Below, piece by piece: positions 32,025 to 40,373 of a stretch of DNA of 64,000 nt. A model generated the notes under the pieces. That model made no database searches. It saw only the letters and a list, made by a program, of their open reading frames with translations, and was not told the DNA's origin. The stretch spans positions 1 through 64,000 of the forward strand of contig JAGAMN010000027.1 in the NCBI GenBank assembly GCA_017624715.1. The letters run 5' to 3'. Numbering within the stretch: the stretch's first letter is position 1; each line of letters begins with the position of its first letter. The DNA comes from Oscillospiraceae bacterium (GTDB lineage Bacteria > Bacillota > Clostridia > Oscillospirales > Oscillospiraceae). The position numbers were made by a program, and so were the translations under genes.

Positions 32025-32595
32025 AATGATTCTCCTTTTTTATTGGTAATTGTTCCACCATGTTTTCCGCGTGCTGCCGCAGCTGTGCTGCCGCCCAGGC
32101 GGTAAGCATGATCTTGAGTACTTGTTTGATCCGTTCTTTTGCGCCGGAGATCGGTTCCTGGTAATCCTTCAGTGCCTCAACCAGCCAATGATCCAGCTCG
32201 TCAGGATGCTGCACCACCTTGCCCACACCGGCGGCCAGCTTCACAAAGATAAAATACAGGTCCGTATCCCGTATCGTATCGTCGCTGGTGTCGTCCAAAT
32301 GTCCGTTGATGTAGCTTAGAAGACCGCATATGGTCTCCATGGGCAGCACTGTGCGCAGCATATTGATGTTTAAGATCCGACAAACCTGGTTCATACTGTA
32401 CCGTTTGCGCTGAGGCGGTGACAAAAAGCCCCGTTTTACCCAGTTTTGAATGGCATAGGGCTCCAATCCCGTCAGATCCGCAACCTGCCGCAGCGCCAGA
32501 TCGCCTGCCAGAAACATAGACCCAAAAATGTCCGCAATATGCTCCGCTTCCGGCTGTGAGATCCTGCGTACCGTGCCGGGGATAAGAAAAGCCAT
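32014..32595 (-). CDS. DUF1836 family protein (MerR-like HTH)
   Basis: A 193-residue protein. The N-terminal region contains a helix-turn-helix of MerR type (LRQVADLTGLEPYAIQNWVKRGFLSPPQRKRYSMNQVCRIL). The rest is helical with the DUF1836 signature (ICGLLSYINGHLDDTSDDTI...YFIFVKLAAGV). Family members are clostridial proteins of unknown function, presumed transcription regulators. It is first in the operon with hflK and hflC and overlaps hflK. The start follows GAAAGGAGTGAAAAT. It may control membrane-stress expression of this operon; that is inference from position. Confidence 0.8.
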   Translation of the reverse strand: MAFLIPGTVRRISQPEAEHIADIFGSMFLAGDLALRQVADLTGLEPYAIQNWVKRGFLSPPQRKRYSMNQVCRILNINMLRTVLPMETICGLLSYINGHLDDTSDDTIRDTDLYFIFVKLAAGVGKVVQHPDELDHWLVEALKDYQEPISGAKERIKQVLKIMLTAWAAAQLRQHAENMVEQLPIKKENHYEK

Positions 32596-32740
32596 ATTTT
32601 CACTCCTTTCTGTGTGGTAATATTACTGTATCATATGGTCACGTGACTGTCAAGTGTTATTATGTGACTATTTTGTAAACAATTTCATCCATGTAGCGGC
32701 AAGCATCGCTCATCCGTTATACAGGTTTTCCTATATAAAA

Positions 32741-32784
32741 GAGTACGGATTCTTCGACTCCGCTACACTCCGCGCAAAATGACA
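32741..32784. repeat. Family D repeat, right half
   Basis: GAGTACGGATTCTTCGACTC with CGCAAAATGACACC end; only one side of the palindrome remains. Confidence 0.65.
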
Positions 32785-32789
32785 CCTAA

Positions 32790-32820
32790 ATTTTCAATTT
32801 TCAACTTTCAATTTTCAATT
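32790..32820. repeat. Short repeat E
   Basis: TTTTCAATTTTCAACTTTCA string as at 17998 and 24407; it directly follows a family D half copy. Confidence 0.8.
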
Positions 32821-32883
32821 ACCCCCTTTACGGGGGTGGAAATTTGTTGTACAATATAGAAAACTATTGTGGGAGGTGTCGCC

Positions 32884-33186
32884 ATGAACTGCATGAAGTG
32901 CGGACGGAAGATCAAAGACCGTCAAGTTTTCTGCGAAGAATGTCTTGCGATCATGGATACATATCCGGTAAAACCCGGCACACCGATCCAACTGCCGTCA
33001 CCTCCTCCCAAAAACGCAACTCCGGCAAAAACCAATAAGCGTCGACAGAGAAAGCCCGAAGAGCAGATCGCGTATCAGCGCGCCACCATCCGCTGGCTGT
33101 CCTTAGCGTTTATTGTGGCCATGCTTTCCTTTATTATTGTCACAGCAATGCTGTTGTGGGTATTGGAAGGCCCCAATCTTTTTTGA
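32884..33186 (+). CDS. Small zinc-ribbon membrane protein
   Basis: A 100-residue protein starting after GTGGGAGGTGTCGCC. The N-terminal zinc ribbon is MNCMKCGRKIKDRQVFCEEC (CxxC...CxxC). A Pro-rich, then Arg/Lys-rich linker (NKRRQRKPEEQ) follows, and one membrane helix lies at about 70-94. The positive linker before the helix puts the ribbon in the cytoplasm. A weak promoter (TTTACG, 17 bases, TACAAT) lies just upstream. It sits directly before the parS/parA region, but a link to segregation is not established. Confidence 0.75.
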   Translation: MNCMKCGRKIKDRQVFCEECLAIMDTYPVKPGTPIQLPSPPPKNATPAKTNKRRQRKPEEQIAYQRATIRWLSLAFIVAMLSFIIVTAMLLWVLEGPNLF

Positions 33187-33187
33187 T

Positions 33188-33203
33188 TGTTTCACGTGAA
33201 ACA
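33188..33203. promoter_or_regulatory. parS site 1
   Basis: TGTTTCACGTGAAACA, a perfect match to the Firmicutes parS palindrome bound by ParB (Spo0J). Confidence 0.95.
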
Positions 33204-33225
33204 ATCTCCGATTTTATCTTTTCCG

Positions 33226-33241
33226 TGTTTCACGTGAAACA
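33226..33241. promoter_or_regulatory. parS site 2
   Basis: TGTTTCACGTGAAACA again, 38 bases from site 1 and only 14 bases before the parA start codon. ParB bound here could both seed the centromere complex and repress parAB. Confidence 0.95.
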
Positions 33242-33255
33242 CAAGGAGGTTTCCT

Positions 33256-34011
33256 ATGGGTAAAACCATTGCTGTGGTAAACCAAAAAGGCGGCGTGGGC
33301 AAAACCACAAGTACCGTCAATCTTACCGCTTGCCTGCACGATCTGGGCTTAAAAGTATTGCTCTGTGACTTCGACCCACAGGCCAATGCCACTTCCGGTC
33401 TTGGTATTGAGAAAAAGAAGATCAAGCACAGCGTGTATGATACCATTATTAATAATGTGCCTGCCGCCGATGCGGTGGTACATACGAAATATGGCGATGT
33501 GCTGCCGTCTTCCGCGGATCTGGCTGGCGCAGGCGTAGAGCTGATCACCATGGACCAGCCCAACTACCGTCTCAAAAATGCTTTATCTCCGCTCAAGGAT
33601 GCATACGATCTAATTTTGATCGATTGTCCGCCCTCTTTGGAAATGCTGACACTGAACGCCTTGGCAGCTGCCGACGAGATCCTGATTCCCGTCCAGTGTG
33701 AATACTATGCATTGGAAGGACTGTCCGACCTGATGAACACCCTGCGAATGGTAAAAAAGCGGGTAAATCCAGAGCTTAGCATCTTTGGTGTGATTTTGAC
33801 CATGTTCGACGGCCGTACCAATTTCTCCAACCAGGTTGCACAGGAAGTCCGGCGTCATTTCCCCGGTAAGGTCTTCACCGCAGTCATCCCCCGGAATGTC
33901 CGCCTGGCGGAGGCCCCCAGTCACGGCATTCCCGTCACCGCATACGATAAGTACAGCCGTGGCAGTGCCGCCTACAAAGCGCTGGCCGAAGAAATCAAAA
34001 CAAAACTATAA
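33256..34011 (+). CDS. parA: Chromosome partitioning ATPase ParA (Soj)
   Basis: A 251-residue ParA/Soj ATPase: deviant Walker A KGGVGKTTSTVNL, A' CDFDPQANATSGLG, Walker B LILIDCPPSLEM. It binds DNA non-specifically as an ATP dimer and, with ParB, segregates and positions origins; Soj also tunes DnaA. The start follows ACAAGGAGGTTTCCT. Two parS sites occupy its promoter region. It is followed by parB 25 bases on. In most Firmicutes soj-spo0J lie next to rsmG and dnaA; here they are about 17 kb away. Confidence 0.95.
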   Translation: MGKTIAVVNQKGGVGKTTSTVNLTACLHDLGLKVLLCDFDPQANATSGLGIEKKKIKHSVYDTIINNVPAADAVVHTKYGDVLPSSADLAGAGVELITMDQPNYRLKNALSPLKDAYDLILIDCPPSLEMLTLNALAAADEILIPVQCEYYALEGLSDLMNTLRMVKKRVNPELSIFGVILTMFDGRTNFSNQVAQEVRRHFPGKVFTAVIPRNVRLAEAPSHGIPVTAYDKYSRGSAAYKALAEEIKTKL

Positions 34012-34036
34012 CCATCTTTTATGAAAGGATGATTTT

Positions 34037-34900
34037 ATGGCATCTAACAAAGGTCTGGGTAAAGGCCTGGGCGCATTGTTTGGGGATATCCAGGAAGAAA
34101 TCCAGGAAAAAGGTCCCTATCAGCTGCTGCCCCTGCACAAAGTAGAACCCAACCGATCCCAACCCCGGCAGGACTTTGACGAAGAAGAGCTGGTCGCTCT
34201 ATCCGAATCCATCGCCATGCACGGTGTGATCCAGCCTCTGACCGTCCGGGAATTGACCGGCGGTTATTATCAGATCATTGCCGGTGAGCGCCGTTGGCGC
34301 GCGGCCCGTATGGCCGGTCTTTCCGAAATTCCCGCGGTGATCATCGAAGCCGATGATAAAAAAGCAATGGAACTGGCGCTGATCGAAAATCTGCAGCGGC
34401 AGGACTTGAATCCTGTGGAAGAATCCCTGGGCTATCAAAGTCTGATGAACGATTACGGCCTAACCCAGGATGAAACCGCCCAGCGGGTGGGTAAATCCCG
34501 CAGCGCCGTGGCAAACGCTCTGCGTTTGCTGAATTTGCCCACGGAAATCCTGGAAAAACTGCGCACCGGCACACTGACCCCCGGCCACGCCCGTGCCGTT
34601 CTATCCTTGAAAGACCCCAAAAAACAGATGGAAGCCACCCAGAAGATCATTGCCCTGGGTCTGTCCGTCCGTCAGGCAGAACTGCTCTGCAAGAATATGG
34701 ACACCGCCCCCAAGCAGGATCCCAAAGTCACATTGGCTGTGGATTATATCGGCGAATGTGAAAAGTCCCTCTCTAAACACCTGGGCCGCGGCGTAAAGAT
34801 CGTAAACGGCAAGCGCAAGGGCCATTTTGAGTTGGAATTCTATGGCGCAGAAGACCTGCAGCTGCTGCTGGACGCACTGATGAAGCTTAAAAAGGAATAA
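34037..34900 (+). CDS. parB: Chromosome partitioning protein ParB (Spo0J)
   Basis: A 287-residue ParB CTPase clamp. The N-terminal Ala/Gly motif MASNKGLGKGLGALFGD contacts ParA. The CTP-binding ParB/Srx fold has QPLTVRELTGGYYQIIAGERRWRAAR split over its C-boxes. The HTH domain that binds parS (LTQDETAQRVGKSRSAVANALRLL) and a C-terminal dimerisation helix follow. It loads at the parS sites upstream of parA and spreads by sliding. Confidence 0.95.
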   Translation: MASNKGLGKGLGALFGDIQEEIQEKGPYQLLPLHKVEPNRSQPRQDFDEEELVALSESIAMHGVIQPLTVRELTGGYYQIIAGERRWRAARMAGLSEIPAVIIEADDKKAMELALIENLQRQDLNPVEESLGYQSLMNDYGLTQDETAQRVGKSRSAVANALRLLNLPTEILEKLRTGTLTPGHARAVLSLKDPKKQMEATQKIIALGLSVRQAELLCKNMDTAPKQDPKVTLAVDYIGECEKSLSKHLGRGVKIVNGKRKGHFELEFYGAEDLQLLLDALMKLKKE

Positions 34901-34912
34901 AGAGGGCGAAAA

Positions 34913-35122
34913 ATGGAAAAGAAGTTATACAAGATTGAAGAAGGTAAGAAAGTCTGCGGCGTTTGCGGCGGATTGGCCGAATTTTTCGGTATTGATCCCA
35001 CTTTGGTCCGCGTTGGCTGGCTCATTTTGACAGTCTGTTCCAATGCTCCCGGCCTTTTGGCCTATTTCATTTGCGCTGCCATCATGCCCACAAAACCCAA
35101 AAATACAGTTGATGCTGAGTAA
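34913..35122 (+). CDS. PspC-domain protein
   Basis: A 69-residue protein that is almost entirely a PspC domain: KLYKIEEGKKVCGVCGGLAEFFGIDPTLVRV, then one membrane helix (GWLILTVCSNAPGLLAYFICAAIM). Such small stand-alone PspC proteins are common in Firmicutes and are assigned to envelope-stress responses by homology. It follows parB by 12 bases and precedes serS by 27, so the three may be cotranscribed. Confidence 0.85.
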   Translation: MEKKLYKIEEGKKVCGVCGGLAEFFGIDPTLVRVGWLILTVCSNAPGLLAYFICAAIMPTKPKNTVDAE

Positions 35123-35149
35123 TCAGCCAATTTTAAGGAGAATCAAATC

Positions 35150-36481
35150 ATGCTAGACATTCGTAAAATCAAGGAAAATCCCGATGCCGTCAAGGCCGGC
35201 CTGAAGGCCAAGGAAGTAGATTGTGATGCTATCGTGGATCGCATTCTGGAGCTGGATGTGCAGATCCGTGGCCTAAAGACCTCCACCGAGGGCAAAACCG
35301 CTGAAAAGAACAAGCTGGCCAAGGAAAACGGCAAGCTCTTCGGTCAGAAAAAGGCCGCCGAGAAGCAGGGCAAGGACACTGCCGACATCGATGCAATCAT
35401 CGAAGCCAACAAGCGCTCCTCCATCGCCCTGGATAACGCCATTGCTGACGAAGCCGCTCTGCTGAAGGACCTGAATGTGGAGTTCAAGACCGCCATGCTG
35501 AGCCTGCCTAACCTGCCGGACCCCGATCTTCTCCCGGGCGGCAAGGAGAATAACGAGCCTCTGCGCTATGTTGGCAAGAAGCCCGTGTTTGATTTCGAGC
35601 CCAAGCACCATGTTGACCTCTGCGAAGGCCTGGGTCTGATTGACTACACCCGGGGTGTCAAGCTGGCCGGTGCCGGCAACTGGATGTACACCGGCATGGG
35701 CGCGCGCCTGGAGTGGGCACTGCTGAACTACTTCATCGACACTCACACCGCTGACGGCTACGATTTCATTCTGCCTCCTCATATGCTGGAGTATATGTGC
35801 GGCGAAACCGCCGGTCAGTTCCCGAAATTTGCCGACGAAGTTTATAAGATCTCCAACCCCACCGACGACCGCACCCACTATATGCTGCCCACCGCCGAAG
35901 CTGCTCTTTGTTCCATTTACCGGGACGAGATCCTCAGCGAAGCCGATCTGCCCAAGAAATTGTTCGCTTACACCCCCTGCTTCCGCCGTGAGGCCGGTTC
36001 TCACCGTGCAGACGAGCGCGGCATGGTCCGCGGCCACCAGTTCAATAAGGTAGAGATGTTCCAGTTCTGCAAGCCCGAGGATTCCGACGCTGCCTTCGAC
36101 GAGCTGGTCACCAAGGCCGAAAAGCTGGTTGAGGGTCTGGGCTTCCACTTCCGTACCGTGAAGCTGGCCGCCGGCGACTGCTCCGCATCCATGGCAAGAA
36201 CCTACGATATCGAGATTCTGATTCCGTCCATGGACGGCTATAAGGAAGTTTCCTCCGTCTCCAACGCCCGTGACTACCAGGCACGCCGTGGCAACATCCG
36301 TTTCCGCCGGGAAGAAACCGGCAAGCCCGAGTTCCTGCACACCTTGAACGGCTCCGGTCTGGCCACCTCCCGGATTTTCCCCGCATTGGTGGAACAGAAC
36401 CAGCGTGCCGACGGCTCCATCGTCGTTCCCGAGTGCCTGCGCAAGTACCTGGGCGGCCTGGAGATCATCGAAAAGAAATAA
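35150..36481 (+). CDS. serS: Seryl-tRNA synthetase
   Basis: A 443-residue class II synthetase. The N-terminal long coiled-coil arm that grips the tRNA-Ser extra arm spans about residues 28-105 (LDVQIRGLKTSTEGKTAEKN...). Motif 2 is FRREAGSHRADERGMVRGHQF split by the usual loop, and motif 3 is NGSGLATSRIFPALVE. It charges tRNA-Ser and, indirectly, selenocysteine tRNA. The start follows AAGGAGAATCAAATC. No T-box leader is present, unlike many Firmicutes serS genes. Confidence 0.96.
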   Translation: MLDIRKIKENPDAVKAGLKAKEVDCDAIVDRILELDVQIRGLKTSTEGKTAEKNKLAKENGKLFGQKKAAEKQGKDTADIDAIIEANKRSSIALDNAIADEAALLKDLNVEFKTAMLSLPNLPDPDLLPGGKENNEPLRYVGKKPVFDFEPKHHVDLCEGLGLIDYTRGVKLAGAGNWMYTGMGARLEWALLNYFIDTHTADGYDFILPPHMLEYMCGETAGQFPKFADEVYKISNPTDDRTHYMLPTAEAALCSIYRDEILSEADLPKKLFAYTPCFRREAGSHRADERGMVRGHQFNKVEMFQFCKPEDSDAAFDELVTKAEKLVEGLGFHFRTVKLAAGDCSASMARTYDIEILIPSMDGYKEVSSVSNARDYQARRGNIRFRREETGKPEFLHTLNGSGLATSRIFPALVEQNQRADGSIVVPECLRKYLGGLEIIEKK

Positions 36482-36508
36482 CCTTTATAAAGAAAGGAAA
36501 GAAAAATT

Positions 36509-37006
36509 ATGAGCAAGAAAAACCCCAACAAGAAGTCCCTGTGGAAGGAATTTACCGAGTTTGCTATTAAGGGCAACGCAATGGCGCTGGCTGTTGGTAC
36601 TATCATCGGCGCTGCTTTCAGCACCATCACCAAGAGCCTGACCAACGACCTGATCATGCCCGTGGTCAACATTTTCCTGGGCGGCGCTGATTTCAGCGAA
36701 GCCAAGATTGCTCTGCCCCGGATGCCCTGGGTCGAACCTACTTACGAGACCGTGGTCAATGAGGCCGGCGAAGAAGTCGTCCAGGAAGTTCTGAACTACC
36801 TGACCTACGGCAACTTCATCTCCGCTGTCATCAATTTCTTCATTCTGGCTCTGGTTGTCTTCTTCATTGTCAAGGGCATCAACACTCTGACCGAGCTTGG
36901 CAAGAAGAAGGAAGCCGAAGCTCCTGCTGAGCCCCCCGCACCTCCTGCACCCAGCGCAGAAGAAGTGCTGCTCACCGAGATCCGCGACCTGCTGAAGAAC
37001 AAGTAA
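36509..37006 (+). CDS. mscL: Large-conductance mechanosensitive channel MscL
   Basis: A 165-residue homopentameric tension-gated channel. An amphipathic N-terminal helix leads into TM1 (FAIKGNAMALAVGTIIGAAFSTI, the pore-lining helix with the AVG/IIGAAF pattern), then a periplasmic loop of about 55 residues, TM2 (NFFILALVVFFIVKGINTL) and a C-terminal bundle helix after a Pro/Ala/Glu-rich linker (AEPPAPPAPSAEE). The linker makes it longer than the 136-aa E. coli form. It acts as an osmotic safety valve. The gene follows serS by 27 bases and ends at a strong terminator. Confidence 0.95.
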   Translation: MSKKNPNKKSLWKEFTEFAIKGNAMALAVGTIIGAAFSTITKSLTNDLIMPVVNIFLGGADFSEAKIALPRMPWVEPTYETVVNEAGEEVVQEVLNYLTYGNFISAVINFFILALVVFFIVKGINTLTELGKKKEAEAPAEPPAPPAPSAEEVLLTEIRDLLKNK

Positions 37007-37017
37007 AAAGTTTCAAA

Positions 37018-37052
37018 AATCGGCTGTTTTCCAGTAAAACAGCCGATTTTAT
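37018..37052 (+). terminator. mscL terminator
   Basis: AATCGGCTGTTTT and AAAACAGCCGATT around CCAGT, followed by TTATC. Confidence 0.9.
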
Positions 37053-37073
37053 CTACGAATTTGTATTAAATAT

Positions 37074-37104
37074 TGTAGGAGAGGGTCTTGACCCTCCCCT
37101 ACAA
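37074..37104. repeat. Family C repeat, half copy
   Basis: TGTAGGAGAGGGTCTTGACC followed by CTCCCCTACA. Confidence 0.8.
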
Positions 37105-37142
37105 ATATATTACGCAAACTATCCAAAAACCTACATAACTAT

Positions 37143-37171
37143 TTGACAAATTCGCCCAATCGAATTATAAT
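37143..37171 (+). promoter_or_regulatory. nfnAB promoter
   Basis: TTGACA (37143-37148), 17-base spacer, TATAAT (37166-37171): perfect consensus, consistent with constitutive high expression. Confidence 0.88.
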
Positions 37172-37231
37172 GAATGTGTATAGGCATTTTTGCCCCGATT
37201 TGATCAAAAAACTGAAAAGGACGGATCAGAA

Positions 37232-38086
37232 ATGTATAAAATCGTACGAAAGAAGGAGCTCAATTCCGCCGTTACTCTGATGGATATCGAAGCCCCCTTC
37301 ATCGCCAAAAAGGCCCAGGCCGGTCAGTTCATCATCTTCCGCATTGATGACAAGGGCGAGCGCGTTCCCCTGACCATCGCCGGTTACGACCGGGAAAAGG
37401 GCACTGTTACCATCATTTTCCAGAAGGTCGGCTTCTCCACCATTGCTCTGGGTAATCTGAATGAAGGCGACTACATTCAGGACTTCGTCGGTCCTCTGGG
37501 TAAGCCCACTCCCGTTGCCGGCAAGAAGAAGGTCTGTGTGGTCGGCGGCGGCGTTGGTTGCGCTATTGCACTGCCCTCCGCCCGTGCTTTCAAGGAAGCC
37601 GGCGCTGATGTCACCGTTATTGTTGGCTTCCGTAACAAGGACATCGTCATCCTGGAGGAGGAATTCGCCGCTGTGGCTGATCGCCTGATCCTGATGACCG
37701 ACGACGGCTCCTACGGCCAGCACGGTCTGGTCACCCAGCCTCTGAAGGAGATGCTGGAAAATGGTGAGACCTTCGACGAAGTTCTGGCCATCGGCCCCAT
37801 CCCCATGATGAAGTTCGTCAGCCTGACCACCAAACCCTTCGGCGTACATACCAGCGTGTCCCTGAACCCCATCATGGTCGACGGCACCGGCATGTGCGGC
37901 GGCTGCCGCGTCACCGTTGGTGGCGAAGTGAAGTTCGCTTGTGTTGACGGCCCCGAGTTTGACGGCCACCAGGTGGATTTTGCCGAGCTGATGAGTAGAA
38001 ACGGCTCTTACCGCGACCGGGAAGCTGAAGTTACCGAAACCCACGCCTGCCGCATGGAAGCCATGGGCAAGGCGCTGATCAAGTAA
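37232..38086 (+). CDS. nfnA: Ferredoxin-NADP+ oxidoreductase subunit alpha (NfnA/SudB type)
   Basis: A 284-residue FAD/2Fe-2S subunit of the electron-bifurcating NADH-dependent reduced ferredoxin:NADP+ oxidoreductase. The N-terminal FAD domain has RVPLTIAGYD, the NAD-binding part has KVCVVGGGVGCAIALP, and C-terminal Cys (TGMCGGCRVTVGGEVKFACVDGPEFDGH) bind the 2Fe-2S cluster. The start at 37232 is the ATG after ACGGATCAGAA. The partner gene starts 13 bases after its stop. The complex couples NADPH, NADH and ferredoxin pools, which suits an acetyl-CoA-pathway organism. Confidence 0.92.
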   Translation: MYKIVRKKELNSAVTLMDIEAPFIAKKAQAGQFIIFRIDDKGERVPLTIAGYDREKGTVTIIFQKVGFSTIALGNLNEGDYIQDFVGPLGKPTPVAGKKKVCVVGGGVGCAIALPSARAFKEAGADVTVIVGFRNKDIVILEEEFAAVADRLILMTDDGSYGQHGLVTQPLKEMLENGETFDEVLAIGPIPMMKFVSLTTKPFGVHTSVSLNPIMVDGTGMCGGCRVTVGGEVKFACVDGPEFDGHQVDFAELMSRNGSYRDREAEVTETHACRMEAMGKALIK

Positions 38087-38099
38087 GGAGGGAACCGCT

Positions 38100-39482
38100 A
38101 TGGCAAATATGACTCTGACCAAGACCCCCATGCCCGAGCAGGATCCCAAGGTCCGGGCCCGGAATTTCAAGGAAGTTGCCCTGGGTTACACCCCCGAGCA
38201 GGCCATTGAAGAGGCCGGCCGCTGCCTGAAGTGCAAGAACCCCAAATGCGTCGAGGGCTGCCCCGTTAACGTTCGCATCCCCGAGTTCATCGCCAAAGTT
38301 CAGGAAGGCGATTTCAAGGCCGCTTACGAGATCATTACCTCCACCAACGCCCTGCCTGCCCTGTCCGGCCGTGTTTGCCCTCAGGAAAGCCAGTGTGAAA
38401 GCAAGTGTGTCCGTGGCATCAAGGGTGAGCCCGTTGCCATTGGCCGCCTGGAGCGCTTTGTTGCTGACTGGTACCGTGAAAATGTCAACGCCATGCCCGA
38501 GAAGGTGCCCTCCAACGGCATCAAGGTCGCCGTTGTGGGTTCCGGCCCTGCCGGCATGACCGCCGCTTCCGACCTGGCTAAGATGGGCTATGTGGTCACT
38601 ATGTTCGAAGCTCTGCACACCGCCGGCGGCGTTCTGGTTTACGGTATTCCCGAATTCCGTCTGCCCAAGGCCATCGTGGCTAATGAAATCGTCAAGCTCC
38701 AAGCCCAGGGCGTGGAAGTCATGACCAACATGGTCATCGGCCGGGTTCTGACCATCGACGAGCTCTTCGAAATGGGTTATAAGGCTGTGTTCGTGGGCTC
38801 CGGTGCCGGTCTGCCCATGTTCATGAACATCCCCGGTGAGGCTCTGAAGGGCGTTATGTCCGCTAATGAGTACCTGACCCGTACCAACCTGATGAAGGCT
38901 TACGACGAAACTGCCGATACTCCTGTCATCCGTTCCAAGGCTGTGGCCGTTGTCGGCGGCGGTAACGTGGCTATGGACGCCGCCCGCTGCGCAATGCGTC
39001 TGGGCGCTGACAATGTTTATGTTGTCTACCGCCGTGGCGAGGCCGAAATGCCCGCCCGTGCTGAGGAAAAGCACCACGCCAAGGAGGAGGGCATTGAGTT
39101 CAAGACTCTGTGCAACCCCATTGAGATCATCGGCGACGAGAATGGCCGTGTCTGCGGCATGAAGTGCATCCGCATGGAGCTGGGCGAGCCCGATGCTTCC
39201 GGCCGCCGCCGTCCCATCGAGGTGCCCGATTCCGAGTTCATGCTGGAAGTGGACACCGTGGTCATGTCCCTGGGCACCAGCCCCAACCCCCTGATCCGCT
39301 CCACCACGCCCGGTCTGGAGACCAACCGCAAGGGCTGCCTGATCGTCAACGAGAACGAGATGACCACCCGTGACGGCGTGTTCGCCGGCGGCGATGCCGT
39401 TACCGGCGCTGCCACCGTCATTCTGGCCATGGGCGCAGGTAAGAAGGGCGCTGCCGCCATCGATGCTTACCTGAAGAAGTAA
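38100..39482 (+). CDS. nfnB: NfnB: FAD/4Fe-4S oxidoreductase subunit (GltA-type)
   Basis: A 460-residue glutamate-synthase small-subunit-like flavoprotein. The N-terminal double 4Fe-4S domain has GRCLKCKNPKCVEGCPVNV and GRVCPQESQCESKCVRG. The first Rossmann FAD motif is VAVVGSGPAGMTAA, the second (NADPH) motif AVVGGGNVAMDAARCA, and the C-terminal FAD site GVFAGGDAVTGAATV. Alone it would be read as glutamate synthase beta chain; adjacency to nfnA makes the bifurcating complex the better call. The start follows AAGGAGGGAACCGCT. Confidence 0.92.
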   Translation: MANMTLTKTPMPEQDPKVRARNFKEVALGYTPEQAIEEAGRCLKCKNPKCVEGCPVNVRIPEFIAKVQEGDFKAAYEIITSTNALPALSGRVCPQESQCESKCVRGIKGEPVAIGRLERFVADWYRENVNAMPEKVPSNGIKVAVVGSGPAGMTAASDLAKMGYVVTMFEALHTAGGVLVYGIPEFRLPKAIVANEIVKLQAQGVEVMTNMVIGRVLTIDELFEMGYKAVFVGSGAGLPMFMNIPGEALKGVMSANEYLTRTNLMKAYDETADTPVIRSKAVAVVGGGNVAMDAARCAMRLGADNVYVVYRRGEAEMPARAEEKHHAKEEGIEFKTLCNPIEIIGDENGRVCGMKCIRMELGEPDASGRRRPIEVPDSEFMLEVDTVVMSLGTSPNPLIRSTTPGLETNRKGCLIVNENEMTTRDGVFAGGDAVTGAATVILAMGAGKKGAAAIDAYLKK

Positions 39483-39500
39483 GATTCTTTGAATTATGTA

Positions 39501-39531
39501 AACCCGTTCTGTTTTACAGAGCGGGTTTTTA
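39501..39531 (+). terminator. nfnAB terminator
   Basis: AAACCCG and CGGGTTT with TCTG/CAGA inner pairs, followed by TTACC. Confidence 0.8.
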
Positions 39532-39713
39532 CCTTCCCCCGAGGGGAAGGTGGCCGGGCTACAACCGTGACTGATGCGACAATGCCTCCCTTGTGTAAAG
39601 GGAGGTGGCAAAAATCGCAGATTTTTGACGGAGGGATTGTATTGTACCGAAACACTACAATCCCCCAGTCTTTTTGCTTCGCAAAAATCCAGCCCCCTTT
39701 GCACAAGGGGGCC
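39532..39713. repeat. Family B palindromic repeats, half plus full copy
   Basis: CCTTCCCCCGAGGGGAAGG, then CCTCCCTTGTGTAAAGGGAGG with AAAAATCGCAGATTTTT, and on the right TTTTTGCTTCGCAAAAA plus CCCCCTTTGCACAAGGGGG. It fills the nfnB-bioY gap. Confidence 0.85.
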
Positions 39714-39764
39714 TTTATCGCGCACCTCAGAATGACACCGCAATTTCCGATTTTCACAAACTCT

Positions 39765-39793
39765 TTGACATTCCCTCATTTTCATGCTAAACT
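39765..39793 (+). promoter_or_regulatory. bioY promoter
   Basis: TTGACA (39765-39770), 17-base spacer, TAAACT (39788-39793). No clear BirA or BioR operator is seen. Confidence 0.75.
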
Positions 39794-39816
39794 GTCGGAA
39801 GTTTGGAGGTGATGCT

Positions 39817-40323
39817 GTGAATATCCGAAATATGGTGCTTTCCGGACTTTTCGCGGCATTGCTGGCCATCTGCGCCTGGATCAGCCTGCCCCTGGGTTCC
39901 ATCCATTTTACACTGCAGACCTTTGGCATTTTTCTGGCCCTGCTGACCCTGGGCGGAAAATGGGGTAGCGTGTCGATTTTGGTCTACATTGCCCTGGGCG
40001 CTATGGGGCTGCCTGTGTTTTCCGGCTTTCAGGGGGGCATTGGCGTGCTGTTGGGCCCCACCGGCGGCTGTATTATCGGTTTTATGTTAACCGCGTTGCT
40101 TTATTGGTTGGCAAATTCCCTGCTTGGAAAGAAACCTCTCGTCCAAATCGCCGCCCTTTGCGCCGGATTGTTGGTCTGCTATTTGGTCGGCTGGCTGTGG
40201 TACTGCCGGTTTGCGCCCATGAATTTCTTTTTTTGGTGCTTTCCCTACCTGCTGCCGGACGGCGGAAAACTGATTTTGGCCTATTTCATCGCCCGGCGCT
40301 TAAGCCGCGCCCTGCAAAAGTGA
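39817..40323 (+). CDS. bioY: Biotin transporter substrate-binding protein BioY
   Basis: A 168-residue integral membrane protein with six helices. The family signature is FTLQTFGIFLALLTLGGKWG near the N-terminus and GLPVFSGFQGGIGVLLGPTGG in the middle. BioY is the S-component of an ECF biotin importer and can work alone or with shared EcfAA'T. The start is GTG after TTGGAGGTGATGCT. Biotin import is meaningful here because the decarboxylase operon at 58-63 kb depends on a biotinylated carrier. Confidence 0.92.
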   Translation: MNIRNMVLSGLFAALLAICAWISLPLGSIHFTLQTFGIFLALLTLGGKWGSVSILVYIALGAMGLPVFSGFQGGIGVLLGPTGGCIIGFMLTALLYWLANSLLGKKPLVQIAALCAGLLVCYLVGWLWYCRFAPMNFFFWCFPYLLPDGGKLILAYFIARRLSRALQK

Positions 40324-40327
40324 ACAT

Positions 40328-40373
40328 ATCCCCCTCCAATTGGGCATAGATTGTCCCCAGGAGGGGATTTTTT
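40328..40373 (+). terminator. bioY terminator overlapping the pdaA ribosome site
   Basis: ATCCCCCTCC (40328-40337) pairs with GGAGGGGAT (40360-40368, one bulged C) and is followed by a T-run that abuts the pdaA ATG. The 3' arm is the Shine-Dalgarno of pdaA, so the same hairpin could limit both read-through and translation. Confidence 0.6.

Noticed and set aside
35123..35149. T-box leader for serS
   Set aside because: Only 27 bases separate pspC and serS, with no specifier or antiterminator structure.
39714..39816. Biotin-responsive operator or riboswitch upstream of bioY
   Set aside because: Only a plain promoter and ribosome site are seen; no BirA- or BioR-like inverted repeat or conserved RNA motif could be supported.
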